A DNA stretch of 64,000 bases from Haladaptatus sp. ZSTT2 (GCF_037081775.1 NZ_JBAMHQ010000001.1:248001-312000), one strand, 5' to 3'. Counted from the stretch's first letter, positions 35,593-44,749 are shown. Program-made: numbers and translations. Notes: generated from the letters alone by a model not told the origin.

Positions 35593-36473
35593 CCGATTCG
35601 AGGCTCAATGAGCAGTCGTGGACGTACTCAATTTGCATCACGCACTACAATCAAGGAGCGACGCTCAAGTCGAGCCTCAAAAGCATCCTCAACGAGCGCC
35701 CGGACAACTGTGAAATCGTCATCGTTGATGCCGGAAGCGACGATGGGAGCCTCGCTATTCTCAAATCGTTCGCCGCAGACCACGAGGCACTTCGACTTTT
35801 CATCGAACCAGGCTGTAACCGCGGCGAGGGGAGACAACGGGCGCTCGAAGAAGCAACGGGGGAGCACATCATTGCAAACTACGACCTCGATCAGACGTAC
35901 GGCACGCTGCTCGAAGGGGTGTTGAACGTGTATCACGACCTTCTTGAACGAGATGGCCCGATTGCGCTTCGAACGGCTGGCAATCTGTTCATTGCTCCAC
36001 GAACCCTGTTACGTGATGTCGGTGGGTACAGTCCCCTGATGCGTGGTGAAGACCACGAGTTGACCGACCGGCTCGAAGACCGTGGTGTCTTGCGCTATTT
36101 GCCCGTGAAAAACACCGAAAATATCGATAGTTCGAAGCCAACCGTACGCCGCAGAGCAACGCGGTGGTTTCGCTCCGCAAAAGGACTGTATCAGATTGGG
36201 TTTTCACCCGCACAGATATTCCACTTTCTGTTTGCAAACCACCCATTTCCGCTCTCATTGATTGGATTGCCCTTGTCGATTGGTGGCATTGTCGCAGGAG
36301 CCATTGAGGGCCGCGTCTACACCGCCCGGAAAAAACGCTGGCGAGAGATTTTCGAAATGAGCGCGCGACCGACCTATGCAGACGTGTACGTGGCTGTTCC
36401 ACCGGAACTGTCTCAGTATGCGATTTCAGACGAAACACCACCCAATAGCACTCCTCGCCGTGACCAGTCATAA
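35589..36473 (+). CDS. GT2-type glycosyltransferase with C-terminal membrane segment
   Basis: This encodes 294 residues. The GT-A start is YSICITHYNQGATLKSSLKS, with VDAGSDDGS and NYDLDQTYG as nucleotide/metal motifs. LMRGEDHELTDRLEDRG gives the ED motif. A hydrophobic stretch HPFPLSLIGLPLSIGGIVAGA lies around residues 217-237. It is probably part of the glycan assembly path. The third of three coupled genes, it has low G+C (for example 26 of 60 in the line at 36181). Confidence 0.75.
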   Translation: MTDSRLNEQSWTYSICITHYNQGATLKSSLKSILNERPDNCEIVIVDAGSDDGSLAILKSFAADHEALRLFIEPGCNRGEGRQRALEEATGEHIIANYDLDQTYGTLLEGVLNVYHDLLERDGPIALRTAGNLFIAPRTLLRDVGGYSPLMRGEDHELTDRLEDRGVLRYLPVKNTENIDSSKPTVRRRATRWFRSAKGLYQIGFSPAQIFHFLFANHPFPLSLIGLPLSIGGIVAGAIEGRVYTARKKRWREIFEMSARPTYADVYVAVPPELSQYAISDETPPNSTPRRDQS

Positions 36474-36537
36474 TGGGGCGAGACGAGCCAAGTGAAGAAT
36501 CCATAAACCCTACTACAAAAGAAGCCAACAGGTTTGT

Positions 36538-38076
36538 GTGAAGGTGTCTACTAATTCTGCCCTCCGGACGCTGTTTAAAGGAGGTGGAATTCTCTTTTTA
36601 GGGCTGTTTCTTGAACTCGGAATCTCGTTCGTCGCAAAACTCGTCATCGCACGGGTTCTCGGCCCTGTGAACTACGGGGCGGTGTCACTCGGGATCACGA
36701 CTGCGACCATCGTCTCGACTGTGGTTCTGCTTGGGTTGAACACGGGCATTGGCCGGTATCTTCCAATGTTCAGCGACAAGACGCGTAGACGTGGCGTGCT
36801 AGTCTCTGCGTTTCAAATCGGTATCCCGCTCTCGATTCTTGCAAGTTTGCTCATTGTCGTGTTCGCTCCAACGATTGCACGCGTTGTGTTTACCGATCCG
36901 GCGACCGAAGCCGTACTCCGAATCTTTGCGCTCTGTATCCCGCTCGCAGCGGTGATGAAACTTGCCGTCGGGAGCATACAGGGGCTAAAGCTGTCGCTTC
37001 CGAAAGTGTATATCCAGAACATCTCGCTTCCAACGCTCCGATTCGCAGGGATTATCGTTGCTCTGTCGGTCGGTGTTGGCGCGACCGGTGTCGCGTGGGC
37101 GTACGTAGGCTCGTATCTCGGAGCGGCGGCACTTGGCGTCTATGTGTTATATACACGGACGTCACTTTTCGCTCGGAAAACCCCGTATCAACCCATGCAC
37201 AGAGACCTGCTGTGGTTCTCTGCACCGCTTGTCATCTCAACGGTGATGACGTTCGTGTTTGCGGACATGGACACGTTCATGCTTGGTTATTTTTCTTCAA
37301 CGGCGGACGTTGGTATCTACAACACGATCTACCCAATTGCGCTCTTGCTCACGATGATGTTGAGTTCATTTGGGTTCCTCTTTATGCCGGTTATCGCTGA
37401 GCTTCACGCTACTGGCGACACAGAGAGTATGCGCCAGCTCTATCACGTCGTCACGAAGTGGGTGTTCGTCGTTACGGTTCCCCTGTTCGTCGTCGTCGCG
37501 CTCTTCCCAACGGCGAGTATTCGACTGACGTTTGGTGAACAGTACGTCTCGGGTGCAGCCGCGCTGAGTATCCTTTCGATTGCCTTTTTCAGCCATGCAA
37601 TCGCCGGACCAAACAGTGATACGTTGACTTCGCTTGGTCATACGAGATTGATAATGTTCGACAACACGCTCGTTGCCGGAGTCAACTTCGTGTTGAACGT
37701 CGTGTTGATCCCTCCCTATTCGGTGCTCGGCGCGGCAGTTGCCACCGCCGTAGCGTACGTCCTACTCAACTTACTCTACTCGTACCAACTGTACCGAGTA
37801 ACCGGTATTCAGCCGATTACTGGCTCGCTCGTGCGCTTGTCTCTGGTTGCGGTTGGGTTGAGTGCGTTGGTGTACTTGCCTGTAACCAACCAGTGGATCA
37901 CATCGGTTCCTCTACTAGTGCTCGTTGCAGCGGTAGCAGTGATTGGGTACACTGTTGCAGTACTTCGATTCGGAATTGGGTCGGAAGAACTCGTGTTGCT
38001 CGAAAGCGTAGAAGACCGATTCGATATTGATCTGGGGCGACTGAAATCCCTCGTGGTACGCGTCAGTAGATCGTAG
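36538..38076 (+). CDS. Oligosaccharide-lipid flippase (Wzx/MATE-like), AglR-like
   Basis: This encodes 512 residues with about 14 membrane helices of the polysaccharide biosynthesis/MOP family. Start GTG 36538 follows a TATA-like CATAAACC by about 26 bases, so a leaderless mRNA from its own promoter is likely. It would move the lipid-linked sugar or glycan to the outer face, as proposed for AglR. Its place between the glycosyltransferases and aglJ fits this. Base composition is intermediate (about 57% in lines counted). Confidence 0.8.
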   Translation: MKVSTNSALRTLFKGGGILFLGLFLELGISFVAKLVIARVLGPVNYGAVSLGITTATIVSTVVLLGLNTGIGRYLPMFSDKTRRRGVLVSAFQIGIPLSILASLLIVVFAPTIARVVFTDPATEAVLRIFALCIPLAAVMKLAVGSIQGLKLSLPKVYIQNISLPTLRFAGIIVALSVGVGATGVAWAYVGSYLGAAALGVYVLYTRTSLFARKTPYQPMHRDLLWFSAPLVISTVMTFVFADMDTFMLGYFSSTADVGIYNTIYPIALLLTMMLSSFGFLFMPVIAELHATGDTESMRQLYHVVTKWVFVVTVPLFVVVALFPTASIRLTFGEQYVSGAAALSILSIAFFSHAIAGPNSDTLTSLGHTRLIMFDNTLVAGVNFVLNVVLIPPYSVLGAAVATAVAYVLLNLLYSYQLYRVTGIQPITGSLVRLSLVAVGLSALVYLPVTNQWITSVPLLVLVAAVAVIGYTVAVLRFGIGSEELVLLESVEDRFDIDLGRLKSLVVRVSRS

Positions 38077-38172
38077 TTTCTGCCCCGTGCGTTCGTGCAC
38101 GAAACCCCGTATCGATTTTCAGTGAGCCCTGTAGGAGAAGGCTTTTGCAGGCCCGGAAACGACCAAAAAACA

Positions 38173-39162
38173 ATGGAATCCCGCGACGACGTTTGTGTTC
38201 TCATCCCGACGCTCAACGAAGCCGCGACCATCGGGTCGGTCGTAGATGGCTTCCACGAGCAGGGATTGACGAACGTCCTCGTCGTGGACGGCCACTCCTC
38301 AGATGGGACGAGAGAGATTGCGGCCGACCACGGCGCACGGGTCATCACCCAGTCGGGCAGCGGGAAGGGACAGGCCGTCCGCGAGGCAATTCGGAAGATT
38401 TCGGTGCCGTATATTCTGATGGTTGACGGCGACGGCACCTACCGCCCGGAAGATGCAGAAGCCATGCTCGAACCACTGCTGTGGGGCGATGCACAGCACG
38501 TCATCGGTGACCGGTTTGCGCACATGGAGGCGGATGCGATGTCGCGGGTGAATTCGGTGGGAAATCGCGTCATCAACCGGGCGTTTTCGCTCATTCACGG
38601 GCGCAACCTCAGAGACATCCTGAGTGGGTACCGCGCGTTCACTCGCGAGTCGGTCGAGGCGCTTGGCCTCTACGCAGACGGATTTGGTATCGAGACAGAG
38701 CTCGCCGTCGAGTGCGTCAAACACGGCGTGACGACGACCGTCGTGGATATTCACTACGGCTCGCGTCCGGCGGCGTCTGATACGAACCTTCACCCGCTTC
38801 GTGACGGTGGCATCATTTTGATGACGCTGTACAAACTCGCGAAAACCAACAATCCGCTCTTTTACTTCGGGAGTGTGGCGGGGGTGAGCACCGTGATCGG
38901 CGTCATCATTGGGCTGTACGTGGGCGTCGAATACGTCACCATCGGGGTCTCTCACGAGGCGATGGCGGTTGTGTCGGCCTTTTTCATCCTCTTTGGGATG
39001 CAACTGTTGATGTTCGGCGTGCTTTCAGACTTGATTGTGACGCTCAACCGCGAACAGACGCGGCGACTCGAAGAAATTGCCAGACAGCGTCGTAACCCTG
39101 CTGAGCATGGGGAGTCACGGCGCGTCGAGTCGGCGTCGCCCGGCCCGGACGAACGGGCGTAA
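38173..39162 (+). CDS. aglJ: Dolichyl-phosphate hexosyltransferase AglJ
   Basis: This encodes 329 residues. ATG 38173 begins just before the GT2 fold; the frame upstream to 38095 is not conserved-looking. The motifs are VCVLIPTLNEAATIG, VDGHSSDGT, MVDGDGTYRPED and the family-typical DILSGYRAFTRESVE. Two membrane helices lie near the C-terminus (about 240-262 and 270-295). AglJ adds the first sugar of the N-glycan to dolichyl phosphate. It closes the glycosylation locus; G+C content rises again here. Confidence 0.88.
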   Translation: MESRDDVCVLIPTLNEAATIGSVVDGFHEQGLTNVLVVDGHSSDGTREIAADHGARVITQSGSGKGQAVREAIRKISVPYILMVDGDGTYRPEDAEAMLEPLLWGDAQHVIGDRFAHMEADAMSRVNSVGNRVINRAFSLIHGRNLRDILSGYRAFTRESVEALGLYADGFGIETELAVECVKHGVTTTVVDIHYGSRPAASDTNLHPLRDGGIILMTLYKLAKTNNPLFYFGSVAGVSTVIGVIIGLYVGVEYVTIGVSHEAMAVVSAFFILFGMQLLMFGVLSDLIVTLNREQTRRLEEIARQRRNPAEHGESRRVESASPGPDERA

Positions 39163-39194
39163 TACCTATTTTTCGTGAACCCCTCGCGCCACAC

Positions 39195-39404
39195 ATGACG
39201 AAGTACACCTCGGTCTCTATCTCGAAAGAACTCGCTGATAAGGTCGAAGAGACAATCGAAGGGACGAGCTTTTCGAGTACGGGCGACCTCGTCCGTTTTT
39301 TGCTGCGGAGCATCGTCGTGCAACACCAACGAAAAGGTGAGTTGACTGAAGCGGAGTTCGAAGAGGTCACGCGACAGTTGCGCGAACTCGGGTATCTCAA
39401 ATAA
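39195..39404 (+). CDS. Ribbon-helix-helix (CopG-like) DNA-binding protein
   Basis: This encodes 69 residues: the strand KYTSVSISKEL, helix ADKVEETIEG, then TGDLVRFLLRSIVVQ as the second helix, an RHH dimer fold. The charged C-terminus (EAEFEEVTRQLRELGYLK) may be an oligomerisation helix. It could regulate aglJ or the island to its right. No toxin gene is adjacent, so it is probably not an antitoxin. Confidence 0.75.
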   Translation: MTKYTSVSISKELADKVEETIEGTSFSSTGDLVRFLLRSIVVQHQRKGELTEAEFEEVTRQLRELGYLK

Positions 39405-39408
39405 GGTT

Positions 39409-39819
39409 TCAGGGCAACGCGTCTTCTGGCGGTTCTGCATCGACAATGGTGAGTGGCTGCTCTGTCCCTGTCGCGTCATAGACGCGGACAGAGTCGTCGT
39501 CCCACGGGGGTGTTGCGATGAACACTGTAGAGCCTACCTTACCACTGGCTGGAGAATCGTCAAAGCCATCCGGGTACGAGACGAATCGCCCGTGTGACTT
39601 CTTCGCTGGATTGTTCAGGTCAACGCCAAAAACGGCGGAAACTGATGTATCCCCGGCGAGATAAAAATGCGAAAACACGGGCGTCTCTTCGGGGACCGAG
39701 AGTGGCTCCGTGAACGACCCCGCAGGAGTCGTAGAGAGCGTGAATACTACCGGCTCTGGCGCTTCCGTGCGGGCGTATTCGAGGAGGATGGTGAGAAGGC
39801 CACGTGTCGCATAAACCAT
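39409..39819 (-). CDS. Conserved haloarchaeal protein, function unknown
   Basis: This encodes 136 residues from ATG 39819; a GTG at 39831 is the alternative start. It has an N-terminal helix (TRGLLTILLEYA) then mostly strands, including ETPVFSHFYLAG, SVSAVFGVDL, GRFVSYPDG and VFIATPPWDDDSVRVYD. It lacks a signal peptide. The pattern is familiar from other haloarchaea, but I cannot name a family or function. It is divergent from a 44-residue ORF across an AT-rich gap of about 190 bases. Confidence 0.55.
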   Translation of the reverse strand: MVYATRGLLTILLEYARTEAPEPVVFTLSTTPAGSFTEPLSVPEETPVFSHFYLAGDTSVSAVFGVDLNNPAKKSHGRFVSYPDGFDDSPASGKVGSTVFIATPPWDDDSVRVYDATGTEQPLTIVDAEPPEDALP

Positions 39820-39978
39820 GTCGGATGACACGTTGCCACCGTGGTTAAACAGTTCGGCGGAATTGCGGTTATGCTCCTGTCAGTTCCTTGCTTTCACCGA
39901 AAACACCCCGAAGCAAAGCCTCATCAGACATATATCCAAACTTCTCTACAAATATTTATATCATTTATGTATAAAAAA

Positions 39979-39986
39979 TTATAAAT
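39979..39986 (+). promoter_or_regulatory. TATA box of the 44-residue ORF
   Basis: TTATAAAT sits in a very AT-rich stretch (39925-39990), 28-35 bases before ATG 40014. This spacing places the transcription start a few bases before that ATG and supports it over the upstream in-frame ATG at 39987, which falls inside or right after the TATA element. Confidence 0.55.
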
Positions 39987-40013
39987 ATGGCGCGTTCTTT
40001 TGTATTTGCTGAT

Positions 40014-40148
40014 ATGGTCAAAAAATCAGTAAAGGAATTCCTTGCAAAGAACCCACACATGATGGGCGCTCTGTTCACGATGACCATCGTCCTCTCGAAA
40101 GCTGGGAACATGATTGCAGGTCACGGGACTAGCACGCCGGGGCCCTAA
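40014..40148 (+). CDS. 44-residue hydrophobic small protein (DUF7503-like)
   Basis: This ORF starts with a basic helix (VKKSVKEFLAKNPH) followed by a hydrophobic segment (MMGALFTMTIVLSKAGNMIAG) and ends TSTPGP. It resembles a haloarchaeal family of about 45 residues sharing GALFT, AGN and a terminal GP. The helix could lie in the membrane. It is convergent with the CHAT protease gene, 50 bases from its end, and has a strong TATA box. The function is unknown; it could be a substrate or partner of the protease. Confidence 0.65.
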   Translation: MVKKSVKEFLAKNPHMMGALFTMTIVLSKAGNMIAGHGTSTPGP

Positions 40149-40198
40149 TCTGTTTAACACTCCTTTTTGACACGACAACCAGTATCCGGACGCAGGGG

Positions 40199-42262
40199 CT
40201 ACGACTCGGCGACGATGTCCGTACTCCACGTGAACTCTCCGTCGAAGATTACTGGCGTCTCTTCGAGCGAAAGGAACTCGTAGAGTTCCTCACGACCAAC
40301 GGTGAACGTCTTGATGTGGCCTGAACTCAGGAACTGGTCTTGGTTATCCCCGATATGCGGACAGAACAGCGTTCCAATCCCCATATTCCTCGTCGGGTAA
40401 GTTCTGATACTCACATCGAACCCATCGTCGCGAGTGCGCACGTCACAGATATGTGGCGTGAGGCTCTCTGCGTGGGCAATATCGACGTTACCGTCACCAA
40501 CGACGAGATACTGACTCCCGATGATGCTCTGGTCTGCGGCGATGGTGAGCGCCGCGCGGAGCGGGAATCCGAGATTCAACAGCCGTGCCATCGTACTCCC
40601 GATTCTGAACGCACCACTGTCGATAACCTCATCCAGGGTCACGACGCCACCGACGCTCCCGCCCTCGATGAGTCGCATTCCTTGGGTGTACGACCGGCAG
40701 GCGTTGAGCATGAAGGCGTCTACACCCACGCTCTCAAGGGTTCGAACGTTGAGTTTTCCGTCGGTACACTGGAAGCCGTCGTCGTCAATGTGGCCGATGT
40801 AGTGGAGGAAGTCCACGTCCGATTCGAGAACCTGCCCGAGTTCTGAAACGGTGAGATTCGAGGTGAGTGTGACGTTAAACGGGAGTTCCTCGCGCGACCC
40901 GTACACGTCTGCCGCCGCATGCTGCTCATCGAGCATTGCCTCGTCGTTGCAGACAACGGTGATGTCGATGTCTTGGTTCGTCACTGTCCGGTGGAGTCGG
41001 TTGCGGAACGCGGACACCGTGGCCTTCGTCGCCCCGAGCGGGGCATTCTCGCCAACCCACGCCTGTTCGAGGGAGTTCATGGATTCGGGTTGGACGACGG
41101 AAATCGACGACTGCTCGCCGTCCGTCGTCGCCCGCGTGAACGTGTCGCGCATGAACTCGTCAACGGCCGCCGTCTGAGCTTCCGGTTGGGTCACCGTACT
41201 CGCGGTTGGTGTCCGGACGATGGCGAGGTCGTTTACGAGAAACGGCAGAATTTCGACGTTTTCTGGCGCTGGTGGGATGTGCGTCGTCAGCTTCCACTCG
41301 GGCAGGTGGGGTTTGATACGGTCGTACGGCACTTCGAGGTCGGCTTCGAGTTGCTCGCCAACCGATTGGCTGTACCGTTCTTTGAGCGAGAACGGAATGT
41401 GCTCTTCGACGGCACTGCGTTCGTGAAGCGACACCTGATAGTAGCCTTCGGTGCGGGTCAGGCAGTCCAAGAAGAACGTTTGTTTGAGCAGCCGTTCGAC
41501 TGTCCGCTCGAAGGCCTCGCCTGTCCCGAGTGGATGGACGGACCCCGTCTCGGTGATGAGCTGTGCCGTCTCTCCCGGCTCGATTTCCGCACCGAGGTAG
41601 TATGCAAGTGGCGCAACCACGTAGAGCGCCTCGAGTTTTGGAGGTACTTGAAGTGTCACACCGGTCTCGGGTGCGGAAAGACCGTCGGGGATGTCGAGTT
41701 CATCGCCGAGTTCAATCGTGGGCGGATGGCCCCTGAGCGTCGGGTACGACCGTTCACAGGAAGCCGTCTTCAGCGAAGAACTGAGGGCTGAAATCGCCGC
41801 CATCATGTCGTGTGGGTCTTCGGTCGTCGTGATGGTCGTCGCGGGACTGTCGTGATACGACCGTGCGCCAACGAGCACCTCGGTGTCGTCGCCAAACTCG
41901 AACGCCATCTCTGTCGCACCAGCGGTGACCGTCAGCGGTGCGGTGACCTGCAAATAGAGCTTGATGGGGCCGTTGAGTTCGATACTGTACGTTTTTTCAG
42001 GGAGGTCGTGAAACGCAAAGTGCTCTGCTTGCAGGACCATGTTGCCTCGGTTGGTGCGAACGTAGGTGGCTACCACTTGCGAAAGAACGAGTTCAGAAGT
42101 AGTGATAGAAACCGCAGTGTCTACTGGAAATCGAAACCGGTCTGTATCCACGGGACTCGGCGCTACCGAACGGTCAGTACGGAGGGCACACTGTCTGCGT
42201 TCAATGGGGTCTGCGATCTGCAAGCCGTGAGTACCCGTGCACGCCTCAATCGTGACGTACAT
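40199..42262 (-). CDS. CHAT-domain caspase-like protease
   Basis: This encodes 687 residues. ATG 42262 has an SD-like GGGAGGG 9 bases upstream; the frame beyond it is unlikely to be used. The first 420 residues are a beta-rich region without known motifs. The CHAT fold follows (about 425-600): FLHYIGHIDDDGF gives catalytic His491 and FMLNACRSYTQGM gives catalytic Cys522, then GGSVGGVVTLDEV. It should be an active cysteine protease of the separase/caspase clan. In bacteria such proteases serve defence or cell-death modules. No known defence partner is adjacent. Confidence 0.82.
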   Translation of the reverse strand: MYVTIEACTGTHGLQIADPIERRQCALRTDRSVAPSPVDTDRFRFPVDTAVSITTSELVLSQVVATYVRTNRGNMVLQAEHFAFHDLPEKTYSIELNGPIKLYLQVTAPLTVTAGATEMAFEFGDDTEVLVGARSYHDSPATTITTTEDPHDMMAAISALSSSLKTASCERSYPTLRGHPPTIELGDELDIPDGLSAPETGVTLQVPPKLEALYVVAPLAYYLGAEIEPGETAQLITETGSVHPLGTGEAFERTVERLLKQTFFLDCLTRTEGYYQVSLHERSAVEEHIPFSLKERYSQSVGEQLEADLEVPYDRIKPHLPEWKLTTHIPPAPENVEILPFLVNDLAIVRTPTASTVTQPEAQTAAVDEFMRDTFTRATTDGEQSSISVVQPESMNSLEQAWVGENAPLGATKATVSAFRNRLHRTVTNQDIDITVVCNDEAMLDEQHAAADVYGSREELPFNVTLTSNLTVSELGQVLESDVDFLHYIGHIDDDGFQCTDGKLNVRTLESVGVDAFMLNACRSYTQGMRLIEGGSVGGVVTLDEVIDSGAFRIGSTMARLLNLGFPLRAALTIAADQSIIGSQYLVVGDGNVDIAHAESLTPHICDVRTRDDGFDVSIRTYPTRNMGIGTLFCPHIGDNQDQFLSSGHIKTFTVGREELYEFLSLEETPVIFDGEFTWSTDIVAES

Positions 42263-42449
42263 CAGAGACAGCCCTCCCACATTGAATGCCGGCACCCGTG
42301 GACGGCATACATATACCCTTCTTACAGAACGATTTACCAAAAAAGTATCGTCGGAAATACGTGTTTACAGGGACGAGGGTCGCGCCCGGCCGAGAGCGGG
42401 CGCATTTTGACCGATGTCTGTCTTCTTGCGTGGGATTTCGACGCCTCGG

Positions 42450-43133
42450 CTAAAACGGGAGAAAACTCTTGAGAGTTTGCATGTAGAGCTTTGGCGTGCG
42501 CTTTATAGACCCCGCGAGTGCATCGCGGAGCGCCCCCGCTGCGTCCGTTGAGATTCCCGGGCCGTGGCCAACGAGGATTCGCTCCGGCGAAAGTCCACGA
42601 AACGGGCGGCGTGGTGGGGTCAGACGCATCGCCGGGTGGACGCCCAACCGTTCGTTGCTCGTACAGTAATAGGAGACGGTTCCAAACGCCTCCGGGACGA
42701 CGAGCGTGCCGGAGTCGGCGTCGTAGAGCGCGCCTTCATTCCAGAAGAGGTTATCATACACTTTCAACAGGGTGTACTTGGTGTCGGCAAGCGCACCTTC
42801 GAACAGCGTCGTCGGGGCATCGAGGTCGTCTGAGATGCCCGCCATCCATCGAGGGAGGTAGACAGAGACGTCGTGTCGGCGCGCAATCGCCGCCGCGTCG
42901 CGTTTGTGTCGGTCGAGCAACAGTACCACGCCACCGACGGGGCCGTATTCCGCGATGTGGTCGTCTAACCCCCCGAAGTCAACGGGGTCGACGAGCCAGA
43001 CGCGGCCGGCCGAGACGAGCGCGTGGCTCGCCCGTTGCATCCCCTCTTCTGGATGGGCAATCCAGCCGAAGCCACCATCCCACTCGTCGATTAGTTCCGG
43101 TTCGCCCGCCGTGCCGGAGGCTTTCATCGTCAT
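42450..43133 (-). CDS. Conserved haloarchaeal protein, possibly a distant metallo-beta-lactamase-fold protein
   Basis: This encodes 227 residues from ATG 43133 (ATG 43127 also possible). Strands such as RVWLVDPVDFGGL, GGVVLLLDRHKRDAA, the closing GTVSYYCTSNERLG and ILVGHGPGIS are laid out like the metallo-beta-lactamase fold, but the HxHxDH motif is reduced to DRHKRDAA, so catalysis is doubtful. It has no signal or membrane segment. The gap to the CHAT gene start (42263-42449) contains no gene. Confidence 0.5.
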   Translation of the reverse strand: MTMKASGTAGEPELIDEWDGGFGWIAHPEEGMQRASHALVSAGRVWLVDPVDFGGLDDHIAEYGPVGGVVLLLDRHKRDAAAIARRHDVSVYLPRWMAGISDDLDAPTTLFEGALADTKYTLLKVYDNLFWNEGALYDADSGTLVVPEAFGTVSYYCTSNERLGVHPAMRLTPPRRPFRGLSPERILVGHGPGISTDAAGALRDALAGSIKRTPKLYMQTLKSFLPF

Positions 43134-43220
43134 ACCACAACTCACGCGCGCAAGCCGGATAAACGACGGGCCTACCCGGTTCGGGAACCGCTTAAGGACA
43201 GCCCCGTCGTAGAGGCAGGT

Positions 43221-43901
43221 ATGTTCTCGTCGCTCCGATGGCTGGCGCTCGAAGTGAAATATCTCGACCCGGCGCTGTCGTTTTACCGCGAGCACCTCGA
43301 CCTCTCAGTGAGGCGTGAACGCGAGTCAGAAGCGGCTCTCGCCGTCGGAAAGACAGACCTTATTCTCCGAGCGCCGAGTTCCGTGCCCCGCGGCGGCCTG
43401 CACACGCACTACGCGTTCTCGACGCCAGCAGGCGAGTACGACGACTGGTGGAACACCCTCTCCCAACAGTTCGACCTCACTGAGTTCAAGTTTGGCTCGG
43501 CAAAGTCGCTCTACTTCTACGACCTCGAAGGCAACTGCGTCGAGATTGGCCAATCAACCGACGAAGGCACGGGAATCACGGGAATTTTCGAAATCGTCCT
43601 CGAAGTCGAAGACTTAGATCGGGCAGTGTCGTTTTACACCGACCTCGGCCTCTCCGTTCGCGACCGCGGCGACAACCGACGACGGGTACGCCTCGACGCA
43701 GGCCCTTTCGACATCGAACTCTGGGAACCACAACTTGGGCTTGCAGACGCCCGCGGCGGCGTCCATGTAGACATCGGCGTGACGGCCACAGCTGCGACGA
43801 CAAAGGTAGACTCCATCACAGAAAAAGCGCTCTCGGTAGAAGAAACAGACACCGGCTATCGCATCCGCGACCCGGACGGCCACTACCTGACGATTGAGTG
43901 A
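43221..43901 (+). CDS. Two-module VOC-family protein (dioxygenase/glyoxalase fold)
   Basis: This encodes 226 residues with two vicinal-oxygen-chelate domains: the first starts LRWLALEVKYLDPALSFYREHL and ends LYFYDLEGNCVEIG, the second starts FEIVLEVEDLDRAVSFYTDLGL and ends IRDPDGHYLTIE. Tandem modules are typical of extradiol dioxygenases and glyoxalase-like proteins. Metal ligands look incomplete in the first module. The substrate is unknown. Confidence 0.7.
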   Translation: MFSSLRWLALEVKYLDPALSFYREHLDLSVRRERESEAALAVGKTDLILRAPSSVPRGGLHTHYAFSTPAGEYDDWWNTLSQQFDLTEFKFGSAKSLYFYDLEGNCVEIGQSTDEGTGITGIFEIVLEVEDLDRAVSFYTDLGLSVRDRGDNRRRVRLDAGPFDIELWEPQLGLADARGGVHVDIGVTATAATTKVDSITEKALSVEETDTGYRIRDPDGHYLTIE

Positions 43902-43904
43902 GCC

Positions 43905-44195
43905 TCAGAGCCGTTCGGTGTTGATACCAACACCGGGTGGCGTGACGACGAGGAACTCTCGAAAGTGCATGAGTTCGCCCTCTAAATCCCGGATGTCGCG
44001 GGCGAACCCGGCAGCGAGGCTGTTCAGGTCGCCTTCGATGGCGAGAAACAGCGTTTTGCCCTCTTTGACAGCATCTACCCACTCGTCCGGTGGCGTCTGC
44101 CCGTTTAACACGCCGAGTACAATCTCGCCGCTTCCCTGCCCTTCTTCTTCGAGTTCACTCTCTGCGGCTCGTAAATCGAGGTCGAAATCGCCCAT
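43905..44195 (-). CDS. Conserved haloarchaeal protein (DUF5779-like)
   Basis: This encodes 96 residues of an acidic cytoplasmic protein without signal or membrane part. It has GEIVLGVLNGQTPPDEWVDAV, KTLFLAIEGDLN and a C-terminal helix/strand HFREFLVVTPPGVGI. It is widespread in haloarchaea as a small single gene. It ends 4 bases from the convergent VOC gene. The function is unknown. Confidence 0.6.
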   Translation of the reverse strand: MGDFDLDLRAAESELEEEGQGSGEIVLGVLNGQTPPDEWVDAVKEGKTLFLAIEGDLNSLAAGFARDIRDLEGELMHFREFLVVTPPGVGINTERL

Positions 44196-44296
44196 ATTGT
44201 AGGCTCGAAGGCGGGCGAGAAAAATATACTGTCGGTTGGCTGCGAGGCTGGTCGCACACGACGACGCGCAAAAAATGTCCTCCCGACGGTCGCTGT

Positions 44297-44749
44297 TTAG
44301 TCGTTGCGGTACTCTTTGCGGTAGCCGCGGAACTCCGTGCGGTGGGCCTCTTCGTCCGCGAGGATAGTGACGGCGAGGTCTTCGGTCACCGGGTCGTCCG
44401 CTTCATTTGCGGCCGTGATGAGCTCTCGGTAGGTGTCGATAGCGTCGTTTTCTGCTTCGAGCACACCCTCGATGACCGAGAGCACGTCCGTCGAGTCTTC
44501 GGGTGGCTGGAGGTTCTGCTGGCGCGCTTCGAACTCGTAGGAACTCGGCGGTCGCTCGTCGAGTTGCTTCAAGCGCTCTCCGAGCAGGCGCGCGTGGGAG
44601 AGTTCCTCTTCTATGTCTACGTCGAGACTTTCTTTGATTTCTGCGGCGCGAACCCCATCGAGGATGATGGCGTTCGTGAGGTAGTTCATGACCGTTTCAA
44701 TCTCATCGGAATATGCGCGACGGAGGAGGCGAGTTACTTCTTCAGACAT
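44297..44749 (-). CDS. Ferritin-like di-iron protein
   Basis: This encodes 150 residues from ATG 44749 (ATG 44761 is an alternative). It is a four-helix bundle with two E-x-x-H ligand pairs, EELSHAR and DEEAHRTEF, plus bridging Glu in SDEIETVMNYL and EAENDAID. It could store iron, detoxify peroxide, or act as a small oxidase. No DtxR-type box of the kind at 11744 is seen upstream, so iron control through that box is not supported here. Confidence 0.8.
   Translation of the reverse strand: MSEEVTRLLRRAYSDEIETVMNYLTNAIILDGVRAAEIKESLDVDIEEELSHARLLGERLKQLDERPPSSYEFEARQQNLQPPEDSTDVLSVIEGVLEAENDAIDTYRELITAANEADDPVTEDLAVTILADEEAHRTEFRGYRKEYRND

Noticed and set aside
39195-39404. RHH gene as antitoxin of a toxin-antitoxin pair
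   Set aside because: No small toxin-like gene is adjacent on the same strand; the next gene is convergent and of a different type.
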